DNA from: BNXB01 sp031556375
Lineage (GTDB): Bacteria > Bacteroidota > Bacteroidia > Bacteroidales > Azobacteroidaceae
Reading direction: 5' to 3'
DNA length: 64,000 bases
NCBI GenBank assembly: GCA_031556375.1
Contig: JAVBTA010000011.1
Location: forward strand, 124,001 to 188,000
Position numbers and translations under genes: made by a program. Below are positions 1 through 9,377 of this stretch, one piece after another (positions within the stretch are counted from its first letter, which is position 1; each line of letters begins with the position of its first letter). Under the pieces are notes generated by a model. The model searched no databases. It saw only the letters and a program-made list of their open reading frames with translations, and was not told the origin of the DNA.

Positions 1-1259
<1,259 letters not shown>

Positions 1260-1341
1260 AAATTCGTTTTTTTATTGGGTTTATAAATAAATTTTATCGA
1301 TTTTTCCTGATTGGGAATGACAAGATGTCATTTTTCGGGCA

Positions 1342-1349
1342 CAAAGGTA
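1342..1349 (-). promoter_or_regulatory. eno promoter -7 box (TACCTTTG)
   Basis: On the minus strand TACCTTTG matches the Bacteroidota -7 consensus TAnnTTTG. It starts immediately after the T-tract of the upstream terminator. No clean -33 TTTG is visible because that position falls inside the terminator stem. Confidence 0.7.
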
Positions 1350-1350
1350 A

Positions 1351-1390
1351 TAAAAAAAGAGTTTACCACCATAAAAATGGCGGCAAACTC
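1351..1390 (-). terminator. Rho-independent terminator of the pyruvate:ferredoxin oxidoreductase gene
   Basis: Read on the minus strand, a 14-bp stem (GAGTTTGCCGCCAT / ATGGTGGTAAACTC, two G-U wobbles, otherwise fully paired) with a TTTT loop is followed by seven T. It lies 31 nt past the oxidoreductase stop codon and directly abuts the eno -7 box. Confidence 0.88.
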
Positions 1391-1421
1391 TTTCTTATTA
1401 AATATTTTTATAATTCTAAAA

Positions 1422-4400
1422 TTATTCTGCTGTTACTTCTGCATCAAATGACTGAGCAGCCAAACGTTTGTAGCCGGCTAAACGCCATTTAGCATTTTCT
1501 TCAGTTACTTCAAACAAGACCTTAGCATCTTCCGGGAATTGTTTTGCCAAAGAAGAGAAACGAACCTCGTTCTTCAGGAAATCCTGGAATTTACTCCAAT
1601 CCGGTTCTTTAGAATCCAATTGGAATGGGTTTTTGCCTTCTGCTTCCAAACGTGGATCGTAGCGCCACAAGTGCCAGTATCCGCATTCTACAGCAGCTTT
1701 TTGCTCTGATTGCGCTTTACCCATACCGCTTCTCAAACCATGGTTGATACATGGAGAATAAGCAATAACGATAGATGGTCCGTCGTAAGCTTCCGCTTCA
1801 CGGATCGCTTTCAGTGTTTGAGCCTGATTAGCACCCATAGCAATTTGTGCTACATAAACATAACCGTAAGTAGTAGCGATCATACCTAAATCTTTCTTGC
1901 GGATACGTTTTCCTGCCGCAGCAAATTTAGCAACCGCACCAACCGGAGTTGATTTGGAAGACTGACCTCCTGTATTTGAATATACCTCAGTATCGACAAC
2001 TAAGATATTGATATTCTGACCTGAAGCGATTACGTGATCTAATCCACCGAAACCGATATCATAAGCCCAACCATCGCCACCGATAATCCATTGTGAACGT
2101 TTTACAAAATAAGATTTTAATGTTGTCAGTTGTTTGCAGATATCACAATCACAAGCTTCTACCATCGGAACCAGTTTATCTGTGATTTCACGGGTTTTAG
2201 CAGAGTTTCCGCGGTTATCGATCCATTCCTGGAACAATTCTTTCATTTCTGCGGAACAACAATCACAAGCCAAACCTTCTTTCATCAGGCGTTCTACACG
2301 GTCACGCATTCTTTCGGTACCGATATTCATTCCCAAACCATATTCCGCATTGTCTTCAAACAATGAGTTGGCCCAAGCCGGACCACGGCCGAACTCGTCT
2401 TTAGTATATGGAGTAGACGGAGCTGAACCTGAATAGATTGAAGTACATCCTGTCGCGTTAGCGATCATCTGGTGATCACCGAACAACTGAGAAACCAGTT
2501 TCACGTATGGAGTTTCACCACAACCGGCACAAGCTCCGGAGAACTCAAACAAAGGAGTAGCAAACTGAGAATTTTTCACATTTAATGAAGTATCTACCAA
2601 ATGTTGTTTCGATTTTACTTCCTTGCTGCAGAAATTCCAATTAGGTTGATTATCGTATTGAGTTTCGATAGGCATCATTTGCAATGCTTTACCGTTTTTG
2701 TTACCCGGACAAACATCAGGACAGTTACCACAACCCATACAGTCGAGAACATCGATTTGGATACGGAATTGCATTCCTTCGAATTGTTTTCCCTGAGCTT
2801 TCAGAGTTGTCATTCCGGCAGGAGCTTTAGCTTGTTCGGCCGTATCCAAAACAAACGGACGAACTGCAGCGTGAGGACAAACATATGCACACTGGTTACA
2901 CTGGATACAGTTTTCGGGAATCCAAACAGGAACATGAGAAGCCACACCACGTTTTTCGTAGGCAGCAGTTCCCTGATCCCAGGTACCGTCTTCACGACCT
3001 TTGAACGCAGAAACAGGAAGATCATCCCCTGCCTGAGCATTCACCGGGCGAACAATGTTTGCAATAAATGCAGGAACATTGTCGTTCGCAGCTTGAGCAA
3101 CTTCCCCGAGGTTAGCCCACTCAGCAGGAACCTGAACTTTTACGACCTCACCACCACGGTCTACCGCTGCGTAATTCATTTTTACAATATCTTCTCCTTT
3201 TTTACCATACGATTTTACAATGGCTTTCTTCATTTGTTCCACAGCCAGTTCGTACGGAATTACTCCTGTAATTTTGAAGAATGCGGATTGCAAGATAGTA
3301 TTGGTACGGTTCCCCAAACCAATTTCTTCAGCAATACCTGTCGCATTGATGATATAGAAATTAATATTGTTTTTAGCCAGATATTTTTTAACGTTTTCCG
3401 GCAGATTCTTTTTCACTTCTTCTTCATTCCAGATAGTATTCAGAAGGAAAGTACCACCTTTCTTCAAACCTTTTGTAACATCATACAGACGCAAATAAGC
3501 CTGAACGTGGCATGCTACAAAGTCCGGAGTATTTACCAGATAAGTCGAACGGATCGGTTTGTCGCCAAAACGTAAGTGAGAACAGGTAAAACCTCCTGAT
3601 TTTTTAGAGTCGTAAGCAAAATATGCCTGAGAATATTTATCAGTATTATCACCGATGATCTTAATTGAGTTTTTGTTAGCTCCTACTGTACCATCAGCTC
3701 CCAATCCATAGAATTTAGCCTCGAACGGTCCACCATCGAATGCCAGTTCTTCTTTTTGTGGCAGAGAAGTGAATGTAATATCGTCAACGATACCGATAGT
3801 GAATCCGTTTTTAGGTTCCGGTAGTCCTAGATTTTCGTAAACAGCAAGGATTTGAGCAGGAGTAGTATCTTTTGAAGACAAACCATAACGGCCTCCAACG
3901 ATTGTAGGAGCATCTTTTGATCCATAGAAACAATCTTTGACATCAAGGTACAATGGCTCTCCCGTTGCTCCCGGTTCTTTAGTTCTGTCCAATACAGCGA
4001 TTCTTTTTGCTGTTTTAGGAACTGCCGCAAGAAAGTGTTTTGCAGAGAAAGGACGATACAAATGAACAGCGACCAAACCGACTTTTTCACCTTTAGCGTT
4101 CAGATAATCAATAGTTTCTTTGATAGCTTCAGTTACAGAACCCATAGCAATAATCACGCGATCTGCATCAGGCGCACCGTAATAATCAAACAAACCATAT
4201 TTGCGACCAACCAAAGCGCTCAATTGGTCTACATATTTTTCAACGATACTTACAACTTCGTTATAATAAACGTTTGATGCTTCGCGAGCCTGGAAGTAAA
4301 TATCAGGATTTTGAGCTGTACCACGGGCAACCGGATTTTCAGGATTCAACGCACGGTTACGGAAAGCAGCCAATGCTTTTTGATCGATCAGCGGAGCAAT

Positions 4401-4976
4401 ATCTTCATTCTCCAACATTTCGATTTTTTGAATTTCGTGAGATGTACGGAAACCATCGAAGAAATGTACAAAAGGCACACGCGATGTGATTGCTGCAAGG
4501 TGTGCAACAGCAGCCAGGTCCATCACTTCCTGAACAGAACCGGTGGCAAACATCGCACAACCTGTCTGACGAACAGCCATTACGTCCTGATGGTCACCAA
4601 AAATAGAAAGAGCATGAGAAGCCAATGCACGAGCAGATACGTGATAAACGCCCGGCAACAATTCTCCTGCGACTTTATACATGTTAGGGATCATCAACAA
4701 TAAACCTTGTGATGCTGTAAAAGTAGTGGACAGGGTTCCTGCTTGCAGAGATCCGTGCATTGCACCGGCAGCACCGGCTTCCGACTGCATTTCGTCGACA
4801 CGCACTGTTTCGCCGAAAATATTTTTCCGTCCGGCAGCAGCCCATTCGTCGACATATTCAGCCATTGTGGACGATGGAGTGATTGGGTAAATCGCAGCAG
4901 TTTCACTGAACATATAAGCAATATGTGCAGCTGCTTGATTACCATCACATGTGATGAATTTCTTTTGCTTTGTCAT
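1422..4976 (-). CDS. nifJ: Pyruvate:ferredoxin (flavodoxin) oxidoreductase
   Basis: Single-chain PFOR of 1184 aa, the usual length for the fused bacterial enzyme. It catalyses oxidative decarboxylation of pyruvate to acetyl-CoA with reduction of ferredoxin or flavodoxin, a central step of anaerobic metabolism. Domains in order: N-terminal pyrimidine-binding domain (AYPITPSS-like YPITPSSTMAEY near residue 30); gamma domain near 420-600; two 4Fe-4S clusters near residues 690-760 (CIQCNQCAYVCP and CMGCGNCPDVCP); C-terminal TPP-binding domain with GDGWAYDIGFGG and DTEVYSNTGGQ. Further cysteines (ACAGCGET, CDCC) ligate the proximal cluster. It is monocistronic, with its own terminator. Confidence 0.97.
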   Translation of the reverse strand: MTKQKKFITCDGNQAAAHIAYMFSETAAIYPITPSSTMAEYVDEWAAAGRKNIFGETVRVDEMQSEAGAAGAMHGSLQAGTLSTTFTASQGLLLMIPNMYKVAGELLPGVYHVSARALASHALSIFGDHQDVMAVRQTGCAMFATGSVQEVMDLAAVAHLAAITSRVPFVHFFDGFRTSHEIQKIEMLENEDIAPLIDQKALAAFRNRALNPENPVARGTAQNPDIYFQAREASNVYYNEVVSIVEKYVDQLSALVGRKYGLFDYYGAPDADRVIIAMGSVTEAIKETIDYLNAKGEKVGLVAVHLYRPFSAKHFLAAVPKTAKRIAVLDRTKEPGATGEPLYLDVKDCFYGSKDAPTIVGGRYGLSSKDTTPAQILAVYENLGLPEPKNGFTIGIVDDITFTSLPQKEELAFDGGPFEAKFYGLGADGTVGANKNSIKIIGDNTDKYSQAYFAYDSKKSGGFTCSHLRFGDKPIRSTYLVNTPDFVACHVQAYLRLYDVTKGLKKGGTFLLNTIWNEEEVKKNLPENVKKYLAKNNINFYIINATGIAEEIGLGNRTNTILQSAFFKITGVIPYELAVEQMKKAIVKSYGKKGEDIVKMNYAAVDRGGEVVKVQVPAEWANLGEVAQAANDNVPAFIANIVRPVNAQAGDDLPVSAFKGREDGTWDQGTAAYEKRGVASHVPVWIPENCIQCNQCAYVCPHAAVRPFVLDTAEQAKAPAGMTTLKAQGKQFEGMQFRIQIDVLDCMGCGNCPDVCPGNKNGKALQMMPIETQYDNQPNWNFCSKEVKSKQHLVDTSLNVKNSQFATPLFEFSGACAGCGETPYVKLVSQLFGDHQMIANATGCTSIYSGSAPSTPYTKDEFGRGPAWANSLFEDNAEYGLGMNIGTERMRDRVERLMKEGLACDCCSAEMKELFQEWIDNRGNSAKTREITDKLVPMVEACDCDICKQLTTLKSYFVKRSQWIIGGDGWAYDIGFGGLDHVIASGQNINILVVDTEVYSNTGGQSSKSTPVGAVAKFAAAGKRIRKKDLGMIATTYGYVYVAQIAMGANQAQTLKAIREAEAYDGPSIVIAYSPCINHGLRSGMGKAQSEQKAAVECGYWHLWRYDPRLEAEGKNPFQLDSKEPDWSKFQDFLKNEVRFSSLAKQFPEDAKVLFEVTEENAKWRLAGYKRLAAQSFDAEVTAE

Positions 4977-5006
4977 AATCGTTAATTTATTTTAGTTCAA
5001 TCATTC

Positions 5007-6185
5007 TCAATATAAAAATCCGAAAAGCCATAACGGAATCACATTTCCCCTACCCTTTTCCATGCTATCCACAGCATAGAATACATCGGGTTTATATTTT
5101 CCTCCTAAGCTTCCCAACACTTTAAAATTGTATTTTCCCTCAATCAGGAATTGTGCTTCTTTTTTACCGGCATTAACCCTGTAATCTTTATGCATCTGAT
5201 TATAGAAAAACGTATCCCTTACCGCCTGTTCATTGGTCTTAACCTGTCTCATAACATGAATCAGATTCGGGTTTTGAGGATAGACCATTACCGGTTTTTT
5301 AGGAAATTCTTCATTTTCCGGATACAACATATTAATTAACCGGGCATCTTTCAAATATTTCAGGTAGTTCATTACCGTAGCCCGGGATGTCTCTACATCT
5401 GAGCTTAACTGACTGACATTCGGGCTACCGGGAGTAGTCAATGCCATCAGATAAAGTAATTTTCTTAACTTCGGAAGATAACTTTGCTCAATCTGTTTGA
5501 TTGACAAAACATCAACTTCCAACATCATATTCATAGTCTTAAGCAGATTTTCCGAGAAATTTCTTTTCTCAAGAAAAAAAGGATAAAAACCATGGTGCAA
5601 ATAATCTGCCATATATGCCAATGGCTTGATTTGTTCACATATTTTATCAGAAATCTCTTCATGATTTTCCAGTATATCTTCCAGTTTATAGGATGGAAAA
5701 TCCGATTCCGACATCAAATTCAGAAATTCACGAAAAGAGAATCCTCTCAGGTTGTACGATGTTACTTTTCCTGACAGATCCGGATTTTCTTCTTTCAGCC
5801 TCATCACCGACGATCCGCTGAAAATAATTTTCAAATTCGGAAAATGGTCATAACACTTACGCAATTCTTTCGACCAATCCGAGGACTTATACACCTGATC
5901 TACAAGCAATACTTTGCCTCCTTTCATCTGAAACTCATCTGCGAATTCAGATAATGGTTTACAGGTAAAATAAAAATTGTTCAGATTGATATACAAACAC
6001 TCTTTATCGTCCGGAGCAAAATTTTCTTTGGCATATTGCAATAGGAAAGTTGTTTTCCCAACCCCCCTGGATCCTTTGATACCTATCAACCGGTCGTTCC
6101 AATCAATCTGGTCCATCAGCTGTCGGCGGATAGGCGAGTTAACGTGTTCTACCAAATATTGATGCGTTCTGTAAAATGAATCCAT
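5007..6185 (-). CDS. AAA_14 / DUF4143-type ATPase, altered Walker B
   Basis: 392 aa, cytosolic. The N-terminal P-loop ATPase has Walker A GSRGVGKTT near residue 40. The C-terminal part (winged-helix plus restriction-endonuclease-like DUF4143 region) ends in KPDVFYAVDS and GNVIPLWLFGF. Family members are widespread in Bacteroidota; their role is not established. Walker B reads VLLVDQVYK, with Gln where the family normally has the catalytic Glu (LLVDEVHK-like). The ATG at 6185 is chosen because a canonical promoter overlaps the longer TTG-initiated frame. It lies 30 nt upstream of the oxidoreductase gene on the same strand and may be partly co-transcribed with it. Confidence 0.85.
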   Translation of the reverse strand: MDSFYRTHQYLVEHVNSPIRRQLMDQIDWNDRLIGIKGSRGVGKTTFLLQYAKENFAPDDKECLYINLNNFYFTCKPLSEFADEFQMKGGKVLLVDQVYKSSDWSKELRKCYDHFPNLKIIFSGSSVMRLKEENPDLSGKVTSYNLRGFSFREFLNLMSESDFPSYKLEDILENHEEISDKICEQIKPLAYMADYLHHGFYPFFLEKRNFSENLLKTMNMMLEVDVLSIKQIEQSYLPKLRKLLYLMALTTPGSPNVSQLSSDVETSRATVMNYLKYLKDARLINMLYPENEEFPKKPVMVYPQNPNLIHVMRQVKTNEQAVRDTFFYNQMHKDYRVNAGKKEAQFLIEGKYNFKVLGSLGGKYKPDVFYAVDSMEKGRGNVIPLWLFGFLY

Positions 6186-6209
6186 GTCAACATTCCTGAA
6201 TTTAGGACG

Positions 6210-6240
6210 CAAATATAATGATTATCCGATAAATTGCAAA
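6210..6240 (-). promoter_or_regulatory. Canonical Bacteroidota promoter (TTTG-N19-TATATTTG)
   Basis: Minus strand: TTTG at 6240-6237, a 19-nt spacer, then TATATTTG at 6217-6210. This is the textbook sigma-ABfr layout. It sets the ATPase start at the ATG 25 nt further on. Confidence 0.85.
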
Positions 6241-6312
6241 GTCGAGATTACAATTTTTGGAAGTTTTTGTTAAATTTGTATGTCAATATTACCCAATATC
6301 TCTCCCTAACAT

Positions 6313-6373
6313 CCTCCGGACACTACGTTCCCTGAGGTTATTCAGATTTGCCCGCTTCGCGGACTTAAGGAGG
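6313..6373 (-). other. GC-rich inverted-repeat region after murQ
   Basis: Between murQ and the ATPase promoter lies a 61-nt GC-rich stretch bounded by CCTCC and GGAGG. It contains an inner CCGCTTCGCGG hairpin and stands out from the AT-rich surroundings. It may act as the murQ terminator or be a short palindromic repeat element. No T-tract decides this. Confidence 0.4.
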
Positions 6374-6375
6374 TA

Positions 6376-7188
6376 TTATTTATCAGGTTTCCGATTTATT
6401 TCCAAGGCTTTTTTCACAGAACCATGCTCCAGAAGTAATTTTCGGGCTTCTTCAATCGAGATTTGCAATTCTTCCTGGATCATGCGACTGCCTCTGTCGA
6501 CTAATTTTTTATTGGTCAACTGCATATTAACCATTTTGCTTCCTTTGACACGCCCCATTTTGATCATCAGGGAAGTCGAAATCATATTCAAAACCAGTTT
6601 TTGTGCCGTTCCGGCTTTCATACGTGTACTGCCTGTTACAAATTCAGGGCCAGTGAATACCTCGATTGGAAACTCGGCAACTTCTGCCAACGGAGAACAT
6701 GGATTACAAGTAATACATCCTGTTAATAATCCATTTTTACGGGCTTTCCTGACGCCTTCTATAACATAAGGAGTCGTACCTGACGCCGCAATACCGATTA
6801 CAGTATCTTTTTCACAAATATCCCATTCTTCCATATCTGTCCAAGCCTGCTCTTTATTATCTTCAGCCGATTCTACCGGACGACGCAAGGCCGTATCTCC
6901 GCCGGCAATCAAACCGATAAAAGCCCCGGAGACGCCATAGGTCGGAGGAATTTCGGATGCATCCAGAACCCCTAAACGTCCGCTGGTCCCGGCTCCGATG
7001 TAAAAGACCCGTCCTCCGGATTGGATACGTTCAAGTATGCGCGTCACCAAGTATTCAATCTGTGGGATTGCCTTTCCGACAGCCAAAGGTACGGAAATAT
7101 CTTCCTGATTCATTCCGATTAGTATTTCAGGAATAGACATCTGATCAAGATTCGGATAATTCGATGGGGATTCTGTTATGTTTTGCAT
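6376..7188 (-). CDS. murQ: N-acetylmuramic acid 6-phosphate etherase
   Basis: 270 aa, cytosolic. Cleaves the D-lactyl ether of MurNAc-6-P to give GlcNAc-6-P and D-lactate in muropeptide recycling. The SIS-fold signature GGRVFYIGAGTSGRLGVLD is followed by ASEIPPTYG, which carries the catalytic Glu. Downstream are SAEDN, GIAASGTTPYV and GSTRMKAGTAQK. The N-terminus TESPSNYPNLDQMS is typical of the family. A TATTTTTG promoter box lies 38 nt upstream of the ATG. The matching kinase and a NamZ-type glycosidase lie 2.2 kb away on the same strand, separated by the NVEALA island. Confidence 0.95.
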   Translation of the reverse strand: MQNITESPSNYPNLDQMSIPEILIGMNQEDISVPLAVGKAIPQIEYLVTRILERIQSGGRVFYIGAGTSGRLGVLDASEIPPTYGVSGAFIGLIAGGDTALRRPVESAEDNKEQAWTDMEEWDICEKDTVIGIAASGTTPYVIEGVRKARKNGLLTGCITCNPCSPLAEVAEFPIEVFTGPEFVTGSTRMKAGTAQKLVLNMISTSLMIKMGRVKGSKMVNMQLTNKKLVDRGSRMIQEELQISIEEARKLLLEHGSVKKALEINRKPDK

Positions 7189-7225
7189 TGTTTACTAAAT
7201 AGAAATGCTTTTAAAAAAATAAAGT

Positions 7226-7233
7226 CAAAAATA
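7226..7233 (-). promoter_or_regulatory. murQ promoter -7 box (TATTTTTG)
   Basis: Minus-strand TATTTTTG matches TAnnTTTG, 38 nt before the murQ ATG. The -33 element is weak. Confidence 0.55.
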
Positions 7234-7352
7234 CAATAAATTTTCGGACTCATTCAGTATATCATGAAAATTTCCAAACATATCCTAAATCCATATCCCA
7301 ATTTTGACTACAACTGAGAGTAAATTCCAACCTCAAAAAGCTTATTAAAAAA

Positions 7353-7385
7353 GTTACAATTGAGTTACAATTGAGTTACAATTCA
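7353..7385 (+). repeat. Three tandem 11-bp repeats GTTACAATTGA
   Basis: Units start at 7353, 7364 and 7375 (the last is GTTACAATTCA). The 11-bp period is about one helical turn, as expected for a same-face regulator binding array. They lie 148 nt upstream of the first NVEALA gene and 165 nt upstream of murQ. The rest of the 344-nt intergenic region (7189-7532) holds the murQ promoter and a small CCCTT/AAGGG hairpin near 7470-7490; no further gene was seen. Confidence 0.6.
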
Positions 7386-7532
7386 GAGGAAGAAAATCAA
7401 AGGATATCCATTATATTTACGAAATATTAATTTATAAAATTGACATCAGTTATAATTTTCGCCCTTCAAATGTATCTAAAGGGAATAATTTATCGTGTTA
7501 TATCAATATATTAAACTATCAAAATCTAAAAA

Positions 7533-7865
7533 ATGAAAACAAAACACTTAGGAAGAATCACAACACTAGCGTTTGTTGTAATTATTGGATTAAACGTAAA
7601 ACTGAATTATGAGGGTGATAGTATATCAAACTTAGATCTTAGTAACGTAGAGGCACTTGCACAAGGCGAGACTTCAAATTGCGTTTACTCTTCGAAAAAA
7701 GAATGCTCTTATACTTGGCATGAATATATGCCATTAACAGCTGGAATCTGTGCTATTTTTGAGTTTACAGAGTCTGAAACATATTGTGATGGCTATGGGC
7801 AGGGAAGTATTTGTTGTACTTACAAATTCTCAACTACAGTTGATCATGTTGGCTTTAGTTATTAA
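7533..7865 (+). CDS. NVEALA-family exported Cys-rich peptide 1
   Basis: 110 aa. A basic start and hydrophobic segment (LAFVVIIGLNVKL) lead to the family motif NVEALAQ near residue 45, then a Cys-rich mature part with six cysteines. The pattern C-x8-C-x2-TW, FTESETYC-x-GY and a CC pair is shared with the next gene. NVEALA proteins are a Bacteroidota-specific family of unknown function. The motif marks the end of a leader-like region, so proteolytic maturation after it is likely but inferred. Followed after 22 nt by a paralogue and then a propeller lipoprotein; the three probably form one operon. Confidence 0.88.
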   Translation: MKTKHLGRITTLAFVVIIGLNVKLNYEGDSISNLDLSNVEALAQGETSNCVYSSKKECSYTWHEYMPLTAGICAIFEFTESETYCDGYGQGSICCTYKFSTTVDHVGFSY

Positions 7866-7887
7866 ATTTCATTTAAATTAATTTATT

Positions 7888-8217
7888 ATGAATAATGCTA
7901 AATTATTTTTTTGTACTTGTATTGTTGCTTTGGGAGTTTTATTCAATTTCAAATTAACTTCTTATAATACGAACGATATTCTAAATTTAAATCTAGAAAA
8001 TGTAGAAGCACTTGCCCAGAATGAAAGGGAAAATTGTTATTATACAAGTAGTTCAACCTGTACCTCAACCTGGCAGGAATCTTATCCTGTTGGAGATGGG
8101 ACTCGTGACGTTTGGCAATTTACAGAAACAGAAACTGTCTGTAATGGTTATTTGAGGGGGTATGTATGCTGTACTCCCAACTACAATTTTGATCTGGATT
8201 ATATCGGCACAAAATAA
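7888..8217 (+). CDS. NVEALA-family exported Cys-rich peptide 2
   Basis: 109 aa, tandem paralogue of the preceding gene. It has a hydrophobic leader (LFFCTCIVALGVLFNFKL), NVEALAQ near residue 45, and a mature region with five cysteines in the same framework: C-x8-C-x2-TW, FTETETVC-x-GY, CC. The isolated cysteine between TW and FTE in paralogue 1 is replaced here, so the disulfide set probably differs. The leaders are more conserved in layout than the mature parts, as in precursor-peptide families. Function unknown. Confidence 0.88.
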   Translation: MNNAKLFFCTCIVALGVLFNFKLTSYNTNDILNLNLENVEALAQNERENCYYTSSSTCTSTWQESYPVGDGTRDVWQFTETETVCNGYLRGYVCCTPNYNFDLDYIGTK

Positions 8218-8234
8218 ACAATAAATTATCTTAT

Positions 8235-9377
8235 ATGAAGTACCTTTTTACTCTTTATCTAATTATAATTTGTTCTTGTCAAAATTCCGGCCACATTATG
8301 GTCAATAAAGGGATTACCAAAAGATTAACCATCGACAAACAGGAACAGTTTTGTACAGATATCGAATATTTTAAATCAAGTGTTCCTGTATTATTGGAAA
8401 CGAATGAAAAATCTTTAATAAAGAAAATTGATAAAATAATGGTCGATGACAATCTCCTGTTTATTTTCGACAGACCGATGAACCGTGTGGTCATCTTTAA
8501 CAAAACGGGAGAATACATCTCCGAGATTTCTTGTGTTGGCATTGGCCCTGGAGAATACAAACAATTAACAGACGTTTGCCTTAATACTGAAGACAAACAA
8601 ATCATATTATGTCCTGATTACCCTAATAAATTGATGTATTTCGATTATTCCGGTAAATTTTTATTTGAAAAACCAATAAAGGAATTGTATAGGGAAATCG
8701 TTTCTGACGGAGATAATATTTACCTTACCAGATTATTACCCTATAGGAAGAACGACAACCCATGCTTCCTATCCATAGTTGACAACAAATCTTTCACGGA
8801 GAATTGTTTATTTACCGAACCGAATATTCCGGACAGCCCATTTTTTGATTCCGGATATCTTCTGACAAAAGGGAAAAGAGTTACATTTTCTACCCGGTAC
8901 AACAATTTCATATATCGAATAACTGATAACGAAATAGAAAAAGCATATATCATTGATTTTGGAAATGAGAACTTACCGGAGAAATATCAAAACAATAATG
9001 TGACTCAGGATGAATTAAGGGATGTAAGTGTAAAAAGTCCCTATGTCTACTCTATTTCGGAAATAAATGAGAATTCAAATTATTTATCATTTAAGACAAA
9101 TAAAATCGGTTTTTATATTTACTCGAAACAGGATACAACTCTTAAGCATTTCCAATCATTGTTTCTAAGTCAATACGGTATCTATTCAGGAAGAATGCAG
9201 CATATTGAAAATGAAGAAAACACTCTTGCTTTCTTAATAAATCCAGGCTACTTCGTCCGACTAAAGAAAATGATAGAGGAAAATAAAACCTCAGCAATAA
9301 CACAGAAAACATTAGACTTGATCGACAGGGTAAAATCTGATGACAATCCGGTTATCTTTTTGTGTGAATTTAAATGA
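8235..9377 (+). CDS. 6-bladed beta-propeller lipoprotein
   Basis: 380 aa. Signal sequence MKYLFTLYLIIICSC ends in a lipobox, with Cys15 the likely lipidated residue, so it is membrane-anchored. The body has NHL-like propeller repeats: DNLLFIFDR, VVIFNKTGEYISEIS, GPGEYKQLTDVCL, KLMYFDYSGKFLFE. This is the Bacteroidota '6-bladed beta-propeller' group (BF3164/DUF4934-like) that often accompanies NVEALA genes. It begins 17 nt after the second NVEALA gene, suggesting it binds or processes those peptides (inference). Its 3' end overlaps the convergent kinase gene by 8 nt. Confidence 0.87.
   Translation: MKYLFTLYLIIICSCQNSGHIMVNKGITKRLTIDKQEQFCTDIEYFKSSVPVLLETNEKSLIKKIDKIMVDDNLLFIFDRPMNRVVIFNKTGEYISEISCVGIGPGEYKQLTDVCLNTEDKQIILCPDYPNKLMYFDYSGKFLFEKPIKELYREIVSDGDNIYLTRLLPYRKNDNPCFLSIVDNKSFTENCLFTEPNIPDSPFFDSGYLLTKGKRVTFSTRYNNFIYRITDNEIEKAYIIDFGNENLPEKYQNNNVTQDELRDVSVKSPYVYSISEINENSNYLSFKTNKIGFYIYSKQDTTLKHFQSLFLSQYGIYSGRMQHIENEENTLAFLINPGYFVRLKKMIEENKTSAITQKTLDLIDRVKSDDNPVIFLCEFK

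Noticed and set aside
2601..3575. 324-codon plus-strand open frame antisense to the oxidoreductase gene
   Set aside because: Low-complexity, Phe/Arg/Thr-rich translation with no family resemblance, fully inside a highly conserved gene on the other strand; a codon-bias shadow.
6186..6212. TTG-initiated extension of the AAA_14 ATPase
   Set aside because: The TAnnTTTG promoter box overlaps it, so those codons are upstream of or at the transcript start. The same reasoning rejects the TTG extensions at 11382-11405, 11854-11874 and 46999-47031.
7353..7385. CRISPR array
   Set aside because: Units are 11 bp and contiguous with no spacers and no cas genes nearby.
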